55,293 nucleotides of DNA from an uncultured Candidatus Saccharibacteria bacterium (GTDB taxonomy: Bacteria; Patescibacteriota; Saccharimonadia; Saccharimonadales; Saccharimonadaceae), in contig CANOTH010000004.1 of assembly GCA_947570505.1 (NCBI GenBank), positions 1-55,293 on the forward strand. Direction: 5' to 3'. The position numbers and the translations under genes were made by a program. Positions 33,888 through 41,763 of this stretch are shown piece after piece; positions within the stretch are counted from its first letter, which is position 1, and every line of letters begins with the position of its first letter. Under the pieces are notes generated by a model. The model searched no databases and had not been told where the DNA came from. It saw only the letters and a list, made by a program, of their open reading frames with translations.

Positions 33888-34309
33888 TACTTATCCTCCT
33901 TGATTGCTTCTTTTTCCGCCTTCTTTGCGACCTTTTTCTCTTCTTTGGCGGCCTTCTTTGCTGTTTTCTTCTCGGCTTTTGTTTCTTGAGCATCAGCTTT
34001 TTTATCGTCAGCCTTAGTTTCTTCAAATACTGGAATCTTGTCACCTGCCTTTACGGTAATATAGGCAACTTTGTGATCCTGGCGAAAAGTAGTACCTGGA
34101 TAAGCATGTCGGCCACGACTAAAGCGAGTTGGCTTAGCTTTGCGCACTGCGGTACGAACATCGACTACTGTCACCTTGAAAGCTGCGGCTACTTGTTTGG
34201 CAATTTCTTGTTTGCTAGCATTCTTTGGCACATAGAAGATATAAGTATTCTTAGCTTCTTCAGTATAAGCTTTCTCTGTGGCACGAGGAATATATTGTAC
34301 AGTTCTCAT
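33887..34309 (-). CDS. rplW: 50S ribosomal protein L23 with Lys/Glu-rich tail
   Basis: A 140-aa protein; the family core is about 95 aa. It includes PRATEKAYTEEAKNTYIFYV and the RKAKPTRFSRGRHAYPGTTF loop. Residues 105-140 are a charged Lys/Ala/Glu repeat. It sits at the tunnel exit, where chaperones and SRP dock. Confidence 0.96.
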   Translation of the reverse strand: MRTVQYIPRATEKAYTEEAKNTYIFYVPKNASKQEIAKQVAAAFKVTVVDVRTAVRKAKPTRFSRGRHAYPGTTFRQDHKVAYITVKAGDKIPVFEETKADDKKADAQETKAEKKTAKKAAKEEKKVAKKAEKEAIKEDK

Positions 34310-34911
34310 TATGCTTCCTCCTTATCTAATAGCCAAGCTTCGGCAGCAGCTAAGGCATTTGGCCCAAAGACGATTACATCGGCATTCAGAATATCAAAGA
34401 CATTTAAGTAGGTAGCGCGAACTAGCTTCAAATTTGGAAGATTATTGGTGGCGCGCATAATGTTGTCACTTTTTTCTTTGACTACGGCCAAGATATTCTT
34501 ATCCTCAATCTTCAGATCCTTCATTACTTTGACGGCTTCTTTGGTTTTGCCAACGAAGGTGACCGGCTCTTTGAGTACGATAATAGCATTTTCGCTATTC
34601 TTTAGGCTTAGAGCCTGTTTTACAGCGACCTTTTTAGCGGTCTTACTCATTTTCTTGGTGAAGTTTTCATTACCGGTACGACCGAAAGCAACACCACCAT
34701 GGCGCCAGATTGGATTGCGGGTAGAGCCAAAACGAGCACGACCAGTACCTTTTTGCTTCCATGGTTTTTTACCACCACCTCGTACCTCGCCTCTTTTCAG
34801 AGTCTTGGCATGTGAGCTGCGGGAATTTGCTAAATATGCATCATAAGCGGTCTTGAGGAGTTCATGATTCTGAACATCTAGACCAAAGACTTCTTTATTA
34901 AGTTCAGCCAT
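34309..34911 (-). CDS. rplD: 50S ribosomal protein L4
   Basis: A 200-aa protein starting at MAELNKEVFGLDVQ, with AAAGGAGT upstream. The tunnel loop (GEVRGGGKKPWKQKGTGRARFGS...WRHGGVAFG) is conserved. In E. coli L4 autoregulates the S10 operon; whether it does so here is unknown. Confidence 0.98.
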   Translation of the reverse strand: MAELNKEVFGLDVQNHELLKTAYDAYLANSRSSHAKTLKRGEVRGGGKKPWKQKGTGRARFGSTRNPIWRHGGVAFGRTGNENFTKKMSKTAKKVAVKQALSLKNSENAIIVLKEPVTFVGKTKEAVKVMKDLKIEDKNILAVVKEKSDNIMRATNNLPNLKLVRATYLNVFDILNADVIVFGPNALAAAEAWLLDKEEA

Positions 34912-34912
34912 A

Positions 34913-35524
34913 TTACTCCTTTCCCTCAATAGTTACGATGCCTTTTTTCGGTCCGGGGACGGCGCCCTTTAAGCCGATGATATTATTTTCGGCATCAAGA
35001 TAGGCAACTACCAAATTCTTGACAGTTACCTGATCGTGGCCCATGCGGCCGGGCATCTTTTTACCTTTAAAGACTTTTTGTGGGTACATGGAACCAATTG
35101 AACCAACTCTTCTGATATTACCTTTGAAACCGTGAGTGTTTCGTGATTCGTTAAAGTTCCAACGTTTGACAGTACCAGCATAGCCTTTGCCTTTGGAAAT
35201 ACCAGTGACCTGGACTTTATCTCCAATTTTAAAGTTGTCTAGGCTGATTTTGTCGCCAACCTTGAGCTCTGGGGTTCCCTCAACGCGAAACTCACGCAGA
35301 ACCTTTGGTGTAACTCCAGCCGCTTTAACGTGGCCAGAAACCGACTTGCTCAGATTCTTACCCTGACCGTACCCCAGTTGCACAGCATTATAACCGTCGG
35401 ATTCGACAGTTTTAATCTGAGTCACTGTGGAGGGGTCGGCTTGCAAAATCGTAACTGGTGTTACGATACCGTCGTCGCCGATGATCTGGGTCATACCAAT
35501 TTTGGTGCCGATGATGACTTGCAT
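34913..35524 (-). CDS. rplC: 50S ribosomal protein L3
   Basis: A 203-aa protein starting at MQVIIGTKIGMTQI. The loop GNIRRVGSIGSMYPQKVFKGKKMPGRMGHDQVTV, near the peptidyl-transferase centre, is intact. It is the first gene of the operon; rpsJ (S10) is not upstream. Confidence 0.98.
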   Translation of the reverse strand: MQVIIGTKIGMTQIIGDDGIVTPVTILQADPSTVTQIKTVESDGYNAVQLGYGQGKNLSKSVSGHVKAAGVTPKVLREFRVEGTPELKVGDKISLDNFKIGDKVQVTGISKGKGYAGTVKRWNFNESRNTHGFKGNIRRVGSIGSMYPQKVFKGKKMPGRMGHDQVTVKNLVVAYLDAENNIIGLKGAVPGPKKGIVTIEGKE

Positions 35525-35584
35525 CCTATTCCTTTCCCTTATAGACACACGAAATCTAGACTAATGAGTGGTTCCTGTAATGAT

Positions 35585-35627
35585 TTGTATTACATTTGCT
35601 ATATGAATACTATACATTGTAATACAA
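35585..35627 (-). promoter_or_regulatory. Inverted repeat in the rplC leader
   Basis: TTGTATTACA (35585-35594) and its exact complement (35618-35627) with a 23-nt loop inside the leader of about 160 nt between the promoter at 35689 and rplC. Possible regulatory hairpin of the ribosomal operon. Confidence 0.55.
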
Positions 35628-35688
35628 GACCAAGTGGCCTGCTCTGTCGTCTAGCTTAAAGTGTCCGTTTATTAAACTATACCTTTGT

Positions 35689-35717
35689 ATTTTAGCACAC
35701 TTTTTGCCAAATTACAA
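35689..35717 (-). promoter_or_regulatory. Promoter of the rplC...rpsH operon
   Basis: TTGTAA (35712-35717), 17 nt, TGC-TAAAAT (-10 at 35689-35694) on the minus strand. Confidence 0.75.
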
Positions 35718-35747
35718 CTGTTATTTTGGGGAAAATTTAGCTTGCAG

Positions 35748-35776
35748 TTGACTTGTATGATGACACATGATATAAA
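35748..35776 (+). promoter_or_regulatory. Promoter of the Tat-signal gene
   Basis: TTGACT (35748-35753), 17 nt, TATAAA (35771-35776). It is divergent from the rplC promoter; leader about 70 nt with AAAGGAAAGG. Confidence 0.75.
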
Positions 35777-35853
35777 AGTAAAGACGAGGTGCGATCAGGC
35801 TAAATTTGGTCATGATGCCGCCCGCGAAAATTAAAGGAAAGGTTGTGATGTAG

Positions 35854-36147
35854 TTGAGAAGACGTGATTATCTGAAGGTTTTAGCAGTTGCAGCTGGAGG
35901 TGTGCTGGTGGCGCACTGGGTATGGCACAGGTTGCTCGCGCAGATGGAAGGAGATCCGGATGATCAGGATTTCGATGAGCACTGCGATGATGAAGTAGCC
36001 AACATGGTAGAGGAAGATGCCGATGATCAGGTGGCGCAGGATGACCTAAAAGGTGGAGACGTGGCGGCCGAAGCTGTAAAGAATGCGGAGGAGGATCGCG
36101 GTAATGAATACAATGAAGCCGGTCGCTTAGGTTGCGCCTCAGAGTAG
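35854..36147 (+). CDS. Small acidic protein with a twin-arginine signal
   Basis: A 97-aa product with a TTG start. The N-terminus MRRRDYLKVLAVAAGGVLVA has the R-R-x-Y-L-K form of a Tat signal. The rest is strongly acidic (about 30 Asp/Glu, e.g. GDPDDQDFDEHCDDE), with two Cys. No cofactor-binding fold is recognised. Mature length after cleavage would be only about 65-70 aa, so it may be a folded metal-binding peptide or a surface charge protein. A terminator follows it directly. Confidence 0.6.
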   Translation: MRRRDYLKVLAVAAGGVLVAHWVWHRLLAQMEGDPDDQDFDEHCDDEVANMVEEDADDQVAQDDLKGGDVAAEAVKNAEEDRGNEYNEAGRLGCASE

Positions 36148-36175
36148 TGGAGTTCCGCTAAGTTACAATCTGTTT

Positions 36176-36204
36176 GGGCTTGCACGTATTGTGCGAGCCC
36201 TTTT
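36176..36204 (+). terminator. Terminator of the Tat-signal gene
   Basis: GGGCTTGCAC pairs with GTGCGAGCCC (36191-36200, one G-T) around a 5-nt loop and TTTT follows. Confidence 0.88.
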
Positions 36205-36210
36205 CGTATA

Positions 36211-36756
36211 TTATACTCCGGGTGAGAAAGCTTTGAGCTTACGTCGGTGGTCTTTGTATTTTGGATCGTGCTGACCAACTTCCGCCCAAAAAGCTTCAGA
36301 GTGATCCATATGATTGAGATGAGCTAGTTCATGTAAAATCACATAGTCACGTAGAATTTCGGGTACTTGCATGAGGCCAATATTGAGTGAAATTGTACCA
36401 TTTGATGAACAGCTGCCCCATCTGGTAGCTGCATGACTTAGCCGGCATCGCTCATAGTGATAACCATATAATTGAGCATAGTATTCTAGGCGATATGGCA
36501 AGTACTCACGAGCCTTTTTTATCAGAATTTTCTTTTTGGCATCGCGGGCGCGCTGAGTTTTGGGATCGCTGAGGGGGATTTTCTCGCGAATAAGGGCGCG
36601 ATTACTGTTTAAGAACCTTTTCACCAAAAAATCACTGGTGTGCTGCGGCACGGACATTTGCAACCGTCCGGATGGCGCCACAGAAAAACGCACACTTTTA
36701 GAGAGAGGATTTTTGCGTACTACAACTTCACCAAATTCAGCATCCTGAATAATCAT
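36211..36756 (-). CDS. YgjP-like metallopeptidase domain protein
   Basis: A 181-aa protein of the DUF45/WLM-like zincin group. The zinc site HELAHLNHMDHSEAFW is at about 143-158: HExxH plus a third His. The preceding block RWGSCSSNGTISLN is typical of the family. No signal peptide. Function in the family is poorly defined; it is probably an intracellular peptidase. Confidence 0.9.
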   Translation of the reverse strand: MIIQDAEFGEVVVRKNPLSKSVRFSVAPSGRLQMSVPQHTSDFLVKRFLNSNRALIREKIPLSDPKTQRARDAKKKILIKKAREYLPYRLEYYAQLYGYHYERCRLSHAATRWGSCSSNGTISLNIGLMQVPEILRDYVILHELAHLNHMDHSEAFWAEVGQHDPKYKDHRRKLKAFSPGV

Positions 36757-36789
36757 TCATCCCCCTTATGCTTTACTGTTAGACACTAC

Positions 36790-37296
36790 TCAGCGCTCCT
36801 GCAACTGAGTCAGAACTTGTTTGAGTTGAGTATGGTAAGTGTGCTTACCAGACAGAACGATGGGAGCTTCAGCATCAGATGGTCCTTCAAGGGCTTTGAT
36901 GCGGGCATCATAAACTTGCTTGGCTTTATCCACACTCTTAAGGCGAGTTTTGAGGCGGGCACGAATGGTGCTAACATCGGTCTGAATCCAGATCAAAGTT
37001 GGAGAATAACCCGCAGAACGCAGAATTTCTGCTAACTCTTTGCGGTCTTTTTCGGTGTCATTGCCACCCTCAAAGATCAAAGTCGACCCGGTGCGAGCAA
37101 TTTGCTCTACTAAGAGCAAAATGAACTGACGAGAAAGATTATGATCTTTCTTTAACGCGTCAAGATCATAAAATGTTGCATTGAATTGCGCGGCAAACTG
37201 TTTACTAAAAGTTGTCTTGCCACTGCAGGGCGCACCAAATACGAGGATTGCGCGTTGGCCATTACTGGGTGTTGTGTGTGATTTTTTACCTTCCAT
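36790..37296 (-). CDS. P-loop kinase/ATPase (AAA_33-like)
   Basis: A 168-aa protein. Walker A GAPCSGKTT is at about 21-29, an LIFEGG Walker-B-like strand at about 74-79, and IRARLKTRLKS forms an Arg-rich lid. This resembles zeta-toxin-like and polynucleotide-kinase-like small kinases. Substrate not predictable. A -10 (TGCTACAAT) and GGAGGT stand upstream. Confidence 0.8.
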   Translation of the reverse strand: MEGKKSHTTPSNGQRAILVFGAPCSGKTTFSKQFAAQFNATFYDLDALKKDHNLSRQFILLLVEQIARTGSTLIFEGGNDTEKDRKELAEILRSAGYSPTLIWIQTDVSTIRARLKTRLKSVDKAKQVYDARIKALEGPSDAEAPIVLSGKHTYHTQLKQVLTQLQER

Positions 37297-37319
37297 ATTC
37301 TACCTCCATTGTAGCACAA

Positions 37320-38021
37320 TTACCTTCCTTTAGGAACCATTTTAGCATATCTTGAACTATTTGACACTAGGATTTGCGAAGGATAATAGAAAAACCAAGC
37401 AAAAAAGTTGGCTGGCATGTACAGAAAGGTGCTAAAAGTGCCAGTAAGTGAGAGATAAGAGATTCCTACACAGATGTCGCAGGCTAGAAAGAGGCTGAAA
37501 CCTACGAGTGCGCAGAGACTAAGTGGCTCTTTGGGATGATGACGATACCAGCGCCAGCTGACAATGATATTCATGAGTATAACTTGAAGATAAAAGGCGC
37601 AAATAACGTAAATGAGCGGTGCAAATTGAAAAATTAGATCGCTAGCGATTGCAATCACGGCTATGATTGCAAAGATAATGGCAATGGGGCGGCGAGCTTG
37701 CGGTTCCAGTCGAAAAAGATGAATGAGTTGGGCGGCAAGGAAGAAAAGTAGACCACCATCAGCGATATTATTAATAGCCAGAATTGTATCGGCAACAAAA
37801 GTGCAGAGTAGGGCTAGCTGGAGGAGGTGATCGTTTGGAAATTTTTGGCAGGCATATATTAGACATAGGAGGATGCCGCTAAGCTTAATAATGGTGATCA
37901 AGGTCGAACCGGGCATAAAAATCCCTAGTATGATAATGGCTAGAAAAATCCAAGCCCAAACGGCGGGCCATGGGCTGGAGAGGAGCTTTTGCCAGCTGAT
38001 GGTGTTTTCCCTGTGTTTCAT
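37320..38021 (-). CDS. Membrane protein, possibly YhhN/TMEM86 family
   Basis: A 233-aa protein starting at MKHRENTISWQK; an upstream ATG at 38072 lacks support. About seven to eight hydrophobic helices are visible. FVADTILAI and the following LLFFLAAQLIHL resemble the YhhN motif around its conserved Asp pair. YhhN-family members include lysoplasmalogenases; assignment here is tentative. A TGCTATAAT box stands 10 nt before the ATG. Confidence 0.6.
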   Translation of the reverse strand: MKHRENTISWQKLLSSPWPAVWAWIFLAIIILGIFMPGSTLITIIKLSGILLCLIYACQKFPNDHLLQLALLCTFVADTILAINNIADGGLLFFLAAQLIHLFRLEPQARRPIAIIFAIIAVIAIASDLIFQFAPLIYVICAFYLQVILMNIIVSWRWYRHHPKEPLSLCALVGFSLFLACDICVGISYLSLTGTFSTFLYMPANFFAWFFYYPSQILVSNSSRYAKMVPKGR

Positions 38022-38059
38022 AATGTGTTTAATTATAGCATAAACTTTACGAGAAAAAT

Positions 38060-38083
38060 GGCTTCCGTGCAAAAACGGAAGCC
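38060..38083 (-). terminator. Terminator of the 38090 gene
   Basis: GGCTTCCGT/ACGGAAGCC, a perfect 9-bp stem with a 6-nt loop, followed by ATTTTTCTC on the minus strand. Confidence 0.88.
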
Positions 38084-38089
38084 TAAGTG

Positions 38090-38341
38090 TTATGGCAATT
38101 TTGCAAGGTACATTGATGCCAAGCGCAGCATCAAATTATGTAGGGAATCCTGGTGTTGATACAATTTTGGGTCGATTCCCTGCTGTTTCAGTTCACGTCT
38201 TAGCTCGCTTATGACCTTTGTGTCGGTGTCGCCCGAAAGATAAGCCGAAGCCGCCTTGCTCGGTAAGATATGCTGAGCGATTTCTTCTATTTTGATGCTG
38301 TTCAACATTTGCAACTGAAGGTTCTTGATGATTTTATTCAT
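38090..38341 (-). CDS. Small hypothetical protein
   Basis: An 83-aa protein starting at MNKIIKNLQLQ after AAAGGGGGAA. It is predicted all-helical, with no Cys, signal or membrane segment. A consensus promoter and a strong terminator make it a certain transcription unit. No family recognised. Confidence 0.75.
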   Translation of the reverse strand: MNKIIKNLQLQMLNSIKIEEIAQHILPSKAASAYLSGDTDTKVISELRRELKQQGIDPKLYQHQDSLHNLMLRLASMYLAKLP

Positions 38342-38394
38342 TAGAATTCCCCCTTTCTCATCAGAAACCACCCGAATAACATCGGATTATTACC

Positions 38395-38423
38395 ATTGTA
38401 CCACAGATTACTAAAAAAGTCAA
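38395..38423 (-). promoter_or_regulatory. Promoter of the 38090 gene
   Basis: TTGACT (38418-38423), 17 nt, TACAAT (38395-38400) on the minus strand. It shares ATCTGTGgTACAATG with the promoters at 5852 and 20853. Confidence 0.9.
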
Positions 38424-38434
38424 TAGTTTTTGAG

Positions 38435-39340
38435 CTAAGAACGTGAAGGAAAGAGGTCGATTTCGCGAGCTGATCGTTCAAAACCCTGAATTTGGTCTTG
38501 ATAAACCGTTTTGAAGTAAGCAAGGACGGTTTCGCGGTCATAATTGGCGCGTTGATTGAGCCAGCCGCCCTTGTCAAGGCCTTGCCGATAATAAAAATCG
38601 TTAGTCATAAAGTTGCGCAGGGTGAAGCGGGGGCTATCATAAGCTTCAGCTAAATCATTGAGGCCGTTGAGCTGTTTAATCATGTCGTTGTGGCGACTGC
38701 GACGAGTGAGCTGATATTGATGATAACTATCGCGCATTAAATCATAATCGATGGCGGCTGTGATGTATTCATAAACTCTTTGCCAAGTGTCATTCGCGAA
38801 ATCAAGGTCTTTGGTGGCTTGGTCTGAATTGGTGGATGCGCGAATTTTGCGTCGAAGATTAGACATGCGTTCACTGAAGAATACTCCACTAGCAGCCTCA
38901 ATAGTCTCGCTAGGTTCAATACTGCTCAGGCGCTGGAGATTAGCGAGAGTGTAATCATCTTGAGCTTCACCTTGAGAACGGGCTTCGTTAGTAGCTTCGG
39001 TGAGACGTTGCCAGTTGTAGGCTTGGTCATCTTCGTAGTTTAACAGTTTGCGGTAGTAAGCTTGAGGATCGGTTGACGGTTGGGTTTCGGCGCTTTGCCG
39101 AAATTTGACAAACTGGAGTTCGGCTTGACGATACTCGTTGCTCCAAAATTCTAAATCTTCTAGAGGATTTGCTTCAATTTCTGGTGATTGAGGCTCAATC
39201 ACATTATCTGCCGCAGATAATGTGAGGACGGGATTATCTGTAGTTTCGGAGCCAGTAAATTCTACATTGCTCATATCCCAATCGGAATTCGCAGGTGAGT
39301 CAATGTTGGAGTTTTCGGGAGTTTTTACAAATTTGCTCAT
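38435..39340 (-). CDS. Hypothetical protein, helical and charged
   Basis: A 301-aa protein. Residues 1-60 are disordered and Ser/Asp/Pro-rich. The rest is helical with many Tyr, Gln and Arg (EYRQAELQFVKFRQ, RVYEYITAAIDYDLMRDSYHQ), likely a coiled-coil bundle. No signal peptide. A TGA-TATACT box ends 6 nt before the ATG, predicting a leaderless mRNA. Confidence 0.72.
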   Translation of the reverse strand: MSKFVKTPENSNIDSPANSDWDMSNVEFTGSETTDNPVLTLSAADNVIEPQSPEIEANPLEDLEFWSNEYRQAELQFVKFRQSAETQPSTDPQAYYRKLLNYEDDQAYNWQRLTEATNEARSQGEAQDDYTLANLQRLSSIEPSETIEAASGVFFSERMSNLRRKIRASTNSDQATKDLDFANDTWQRVYEYITAAIDYDLMRDSYHQYQLTRRSRHNDMIKQLNGLNDLAEAYDSPRFTLRNFMTNDFYYRQGLDKGGWLNQRANYDRETVLAYFKTVYQDQIQGFERSAREIDLFPSRS

Positions 39341-39346
39341 ATGTGT

Positions 39347-39355
39347 AGTATATCA
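39347..39355 (-). promoter_or_regulatory. Extended -10 of a leaderless promoter
   Basis: TGATATACT on the minus strand; TATACT at 39347-39352 ends 6 nt before the ATG at 39340. No ribosome-binding site. Confidence 0.6.
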
Positions 39356-39364
39356 CGGTTGTGG

Positions 39365-39730
39365 CTAAAATGTCGATTTGGTTTTATGATAAATGTCGCC
39401 ACAAGCTTTGCAGGTGATTTTTAGATCGTAATTTTTGAGCTTTTTATCTAAGATTGTTATCAGAGGCTGCTGATCTTGCGGGCAGCACAAGCGGTTTTTG
39501 ATGATAATAAGATCATCGTTACAGTTATTTCCTTTTTGACTATCTATAAAGTTGAGGAAGATTTTACCGTGGTTGCCACACTGACATTGATAATTAAATG
39601 TCAGTTCGTCATAAGTTGCATAGCAGAGGTAGCCGATGTTTTCGTTGCACTCGGTGCAATATACCCAACCGCCATAACTGGTGGCTAATTTAGTATTAGT
39701 TAATTCTTTTTCTTTGATAGCTCTGGCCAT
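39365..39730 (-). CDS. Zinc-ribbon protein
   Basis: A 121-aa protein with an N-terminal CTEC (about 25-28), CQCG (about 49-52), LCCPQD (about 81-86) and a C-terminal CKAC (about 107-110). This suggests two zinc ribbons. Unlike the Cys-stripped core proteins in this window, it keeps its metal ligands. It follows the VOC gene by 12 nt with AGGAA upstream and is probably in the same operon. Function unknown. Confidence 0.7.
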   Translation of the reverse strand: MARAIKEKELTNTKLATSYGGWVYCTECNENIGYLCYATYDELTFNYQCQCGNHGKIFLNFIDSQKGNNCNDDLIIIKNRLCCPQDQQPLITILDKKLKNYDLKITCKACGDIYHKTKSTF

Positions 39731-39742
39731 AATGAATAATTC

Positions 39743-40138
39743 CTATTTTTGTGAGACTCCGCTGACCGTGCTGTCAGGATTGGTGTCGTAAGTTCCCTTA
39801 GTGGTATCGAGAAGACAGTAGTGGTTGCCCCAAGGGTCGGCTACCACGGCACATTTGCCGATATCAATGCTAAACGGGCCATACTCAAGCTTTCCTCCAG
39901 CTTCTAGAAAGGTTGGTAGGGCTTTTTCGACATCGTCAACTTTGATGTCTACCATGAGATTATCTTCTGTGGAGAGGACGATTTCGGTGATGTCGGCTTT
40001 CATGCTTAAGCCACAAGTTGTAGCGGTTTGCCATAATAATTTTAAGTCCAGTGTATCACGGTAAAAGTTGAGACCTTCTTGGAGGCTCGGAACACGCAGG
40101 TGTACACAATCAATATTTTCAAATAGAGGTTGATTCAT
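39743..40138 (-). CDS. VOC/glyoxalase-fold protein
   Basis: A 131-aa single-domain protein starting at MNQPLFENID. It has two beta-alpha-beta-beta-beta units: DCVHLRVPSLQEGLNFYRDTL and VDIKVDDVEKALPTFLEAGG...VVADPWGNHYCLLD. The family includes glyoxalases and resistance proteins; the reaction is not predictable. TATAAT ends 6 nt before the ATG. Confidence 0.85.
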   Translation of the reverse strand: MNQPLFENIDCVHLRVPSLQEGLNFYRDTLDLKLLWQTATTCGLSMKADITEIVLSTEDNLMVDIKVDDVEKALPTFLEAGGKLEYGPFSIDIGKCAVVADPWGNHYCLLDTTKGTYDTNPDSTVSGVSQK

Positions 40139-40144
40139 AATATA

Positions 40145-40150
40145 ATTATA
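40145..40150 (-). promoter_or_regulatory. -10 of a leaderless promoter
   Basis: Minus-strand TATAAT followed by 6 nt and the ATG at 40138. The divergent gene at 40205 has an ordinary TATAAT (about 40173) plus AGGAG. Confidence 0.65.
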
Positions 40151-40204
40151 CACGATTTGGCGCGGAACGCATGGTATAATTGAGGTAAGATTTAGGAGAT
40201 AATT

Positions 40205-40861
40205 ATGAAGTTGATTCTTACATCCTCGGGGTTGGCTAATGAAGAAATCATTACCGCTCTAGAAGAAATGGTAGGAAAACCGCGCCAGGACATTAATATG
40301 ATTGTCATAAATGAAGCGATCAAAGGTGAGTCGGGCGATATGCGCTGGTTTACGGATGAGCTGGAGCGACTGAGTCATATTATTGGTGGCAAGATTGAGT
40401 TTGTCGATTTGCAGGCGCATGATATGAAATACGTGAAAGCTCGGATTGCTACTGCTGATATGATTTTTTGTTTTGGCGGTAATACGGATTATCTGGCAAA
40501 TGTCTTCCTGAAGACTGGCTTTGCGGAGATTTTGCCAGAAATATTAAAGGAGAAAGTTTGGGTGGGGAGTTCGGCTGGGTCTTGTGTGATGTGTTATAAA
40601 GAGCCAGATGAAGTGCAGGAAGTGATTTATAAGGAGAAACGTATGGCGGATCATTTTATGGAATATGTGCCGATAATTTTCTTGCCACATTTGCATGGGT
40701 GTTATAAGTTTGGCCAGGCCGAGGTGGTACAGGCTTCGGAAAAGACTGATTTGCCGGTTTATGCTGTTTCTGATAACTGCGCTTTGAAGGTGATTGATCA
40801 TGAGGAGCCAGTAATTCTGGGTACAGATTATATTATTGCTCAAAAGGGAGAGCTGAAGTGA
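40205..40861 (+). CDS. Peptidase E-like protein (S51 family)
   Basis: A 218-aa protein. The nucleophile motif GSSAGSCVM is at about 121-129 and the FCFGGNTDYL strand-turn at about 92-101. S51 enzymes cleave Asp-containing dipeptides or cyanophycin. First of four genes with overlapping ends (GTGA, TAATG, TGATG), indicating translational coupling. Confidence 0.85.
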   Translation: MKLILTSSGLANEEIITALEEMVGKPRQDINMIVINEAIKGESGDMRWFTDELERLSHIIGGKIEFVDLQAHDMKYVKARIATADMIFCFGGNTDYLANVFLKTGFAEILPEILKEKVWVGSSAGSCVMCYKEPDEVQEVIYKEKRMADHFMEYVPIIFLPHLHGCYKFGQAEVVQASEKTDLPVYAVSDNCALKVIDHEEPVILGTDYIIAQKGELK

Positions 40862-41763
40862 ATTTGTATATTTATGCTAAGCCGAGTGATTTGATACAGA
40901 CGCAAATGCGAGCTTTGGAAAAGTCCTTTTCCAAAGTAGTTGTCACGGATGATAACAACTACGAGTTGCTTTATGAAGATAATGAGCCGAAAGTAGTAGC
41001 ACTGGATCCGGATATTGTCGGATGGAAAATTGAGAATGAGGTGATAGATCGGATTCCGCAGCTGCGAGCGATTTGTCTAGAGACTACTGGCTATGAGTGG
41101 ATTGATAGTGAGTATTGTGCTAAGAAAGGTATTGCGGTGACTAATGTTCCCCATTACGCAACCAACGCGGTGGCTGAGAAATGTGTGATGATGGCCTTGG
41201 CTCTGGCTAAGAAGTTACCACTATTTCAAAAGGCCGGTGGGATGAATTGGGATGACGAGTTTATAGGTGAAGAAATGTGGGACAAGCCGACTGATATTGT
41301 GGGGTTTGGGGAAATTGGTCAGAGTTTGGCCCGGAAACTGGACGGAATTGTAGGTCGCAAGGAAATTTGTTATTATCAACGACATCAGATTGAAACATCG
41401 TATCATTATTTGTCGTTTGAAGAGATGCTGGATAAATCAGAATATATGTTTATCACGGCGGCGAAAAATCCCGAGAGTTTAGCTCTGTTTGATGATTTAT
41501 CAAAGTTCAATAAAAATATGAAAATCATTATCGTGGCAAATGGTTTTGAAGATGTGGCTGAGCGCATGGCGAAAATGGTGGGTGAAGGTCAGCTGGGAGG
41601 TGTGGCTTTTGAAAGTGATGATCTAGGCAAATCGTACGATGGAAATGTTTTTATCACTCCACATAATGCTTATTATACAAAGGAAGCTCTGGAGCAGATG
41701 TTTGAGATTTGGGTAAAGACGGTGCTATCTGTGACTGGTGAAATTATTAATCGGGTGAATTAA
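40858..41763 (+). CDS. D-isomer 2-hydroxyacid dehydrogenase-like protein
   Basis: A 301-aa protein with a GTG start overlapping the previous stop. The NAD-binding motif VGFGEIGQSLAR is at about 147-158 and the catalytic-His segment ITPHNAYY near 262. The N-x-x-R-G motif that supplies the substrate-binding Arg reads VANGFEDV here, without Arg. The enzyme may therefore be altered or inactive on usual 2-hydroxyacids. A short Lys/Arg-poor lobe keeps the overall length close to normal. Confidence 0.75.
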   Translation: MNLYIYAKPSDLIQTQMRALEKSFSKVVVTDDNNYELLYEDNEPKVVALDPDIVGWKIENEVIDRIPQLRAICLETTGYEWIDSEYCAKKGIAVTNVPHYATNAVAEKCVMMALALAKKLPLFQKAGGMNWDDEFIGEEMWDKPTDIVGFGEIGQSLARKLDGIVGRKEICYYQRHQIETSYHYLSFEEMLDKSEYMFITAAKNPESLALFDDLSKFNKNMKIIIVANGFEDVAERMAKMVGEGQLGGVAFESDDLGKSYDGNVFITPHNAYYTKEALEQMFEIWVKTVLSVTGEIINRVN

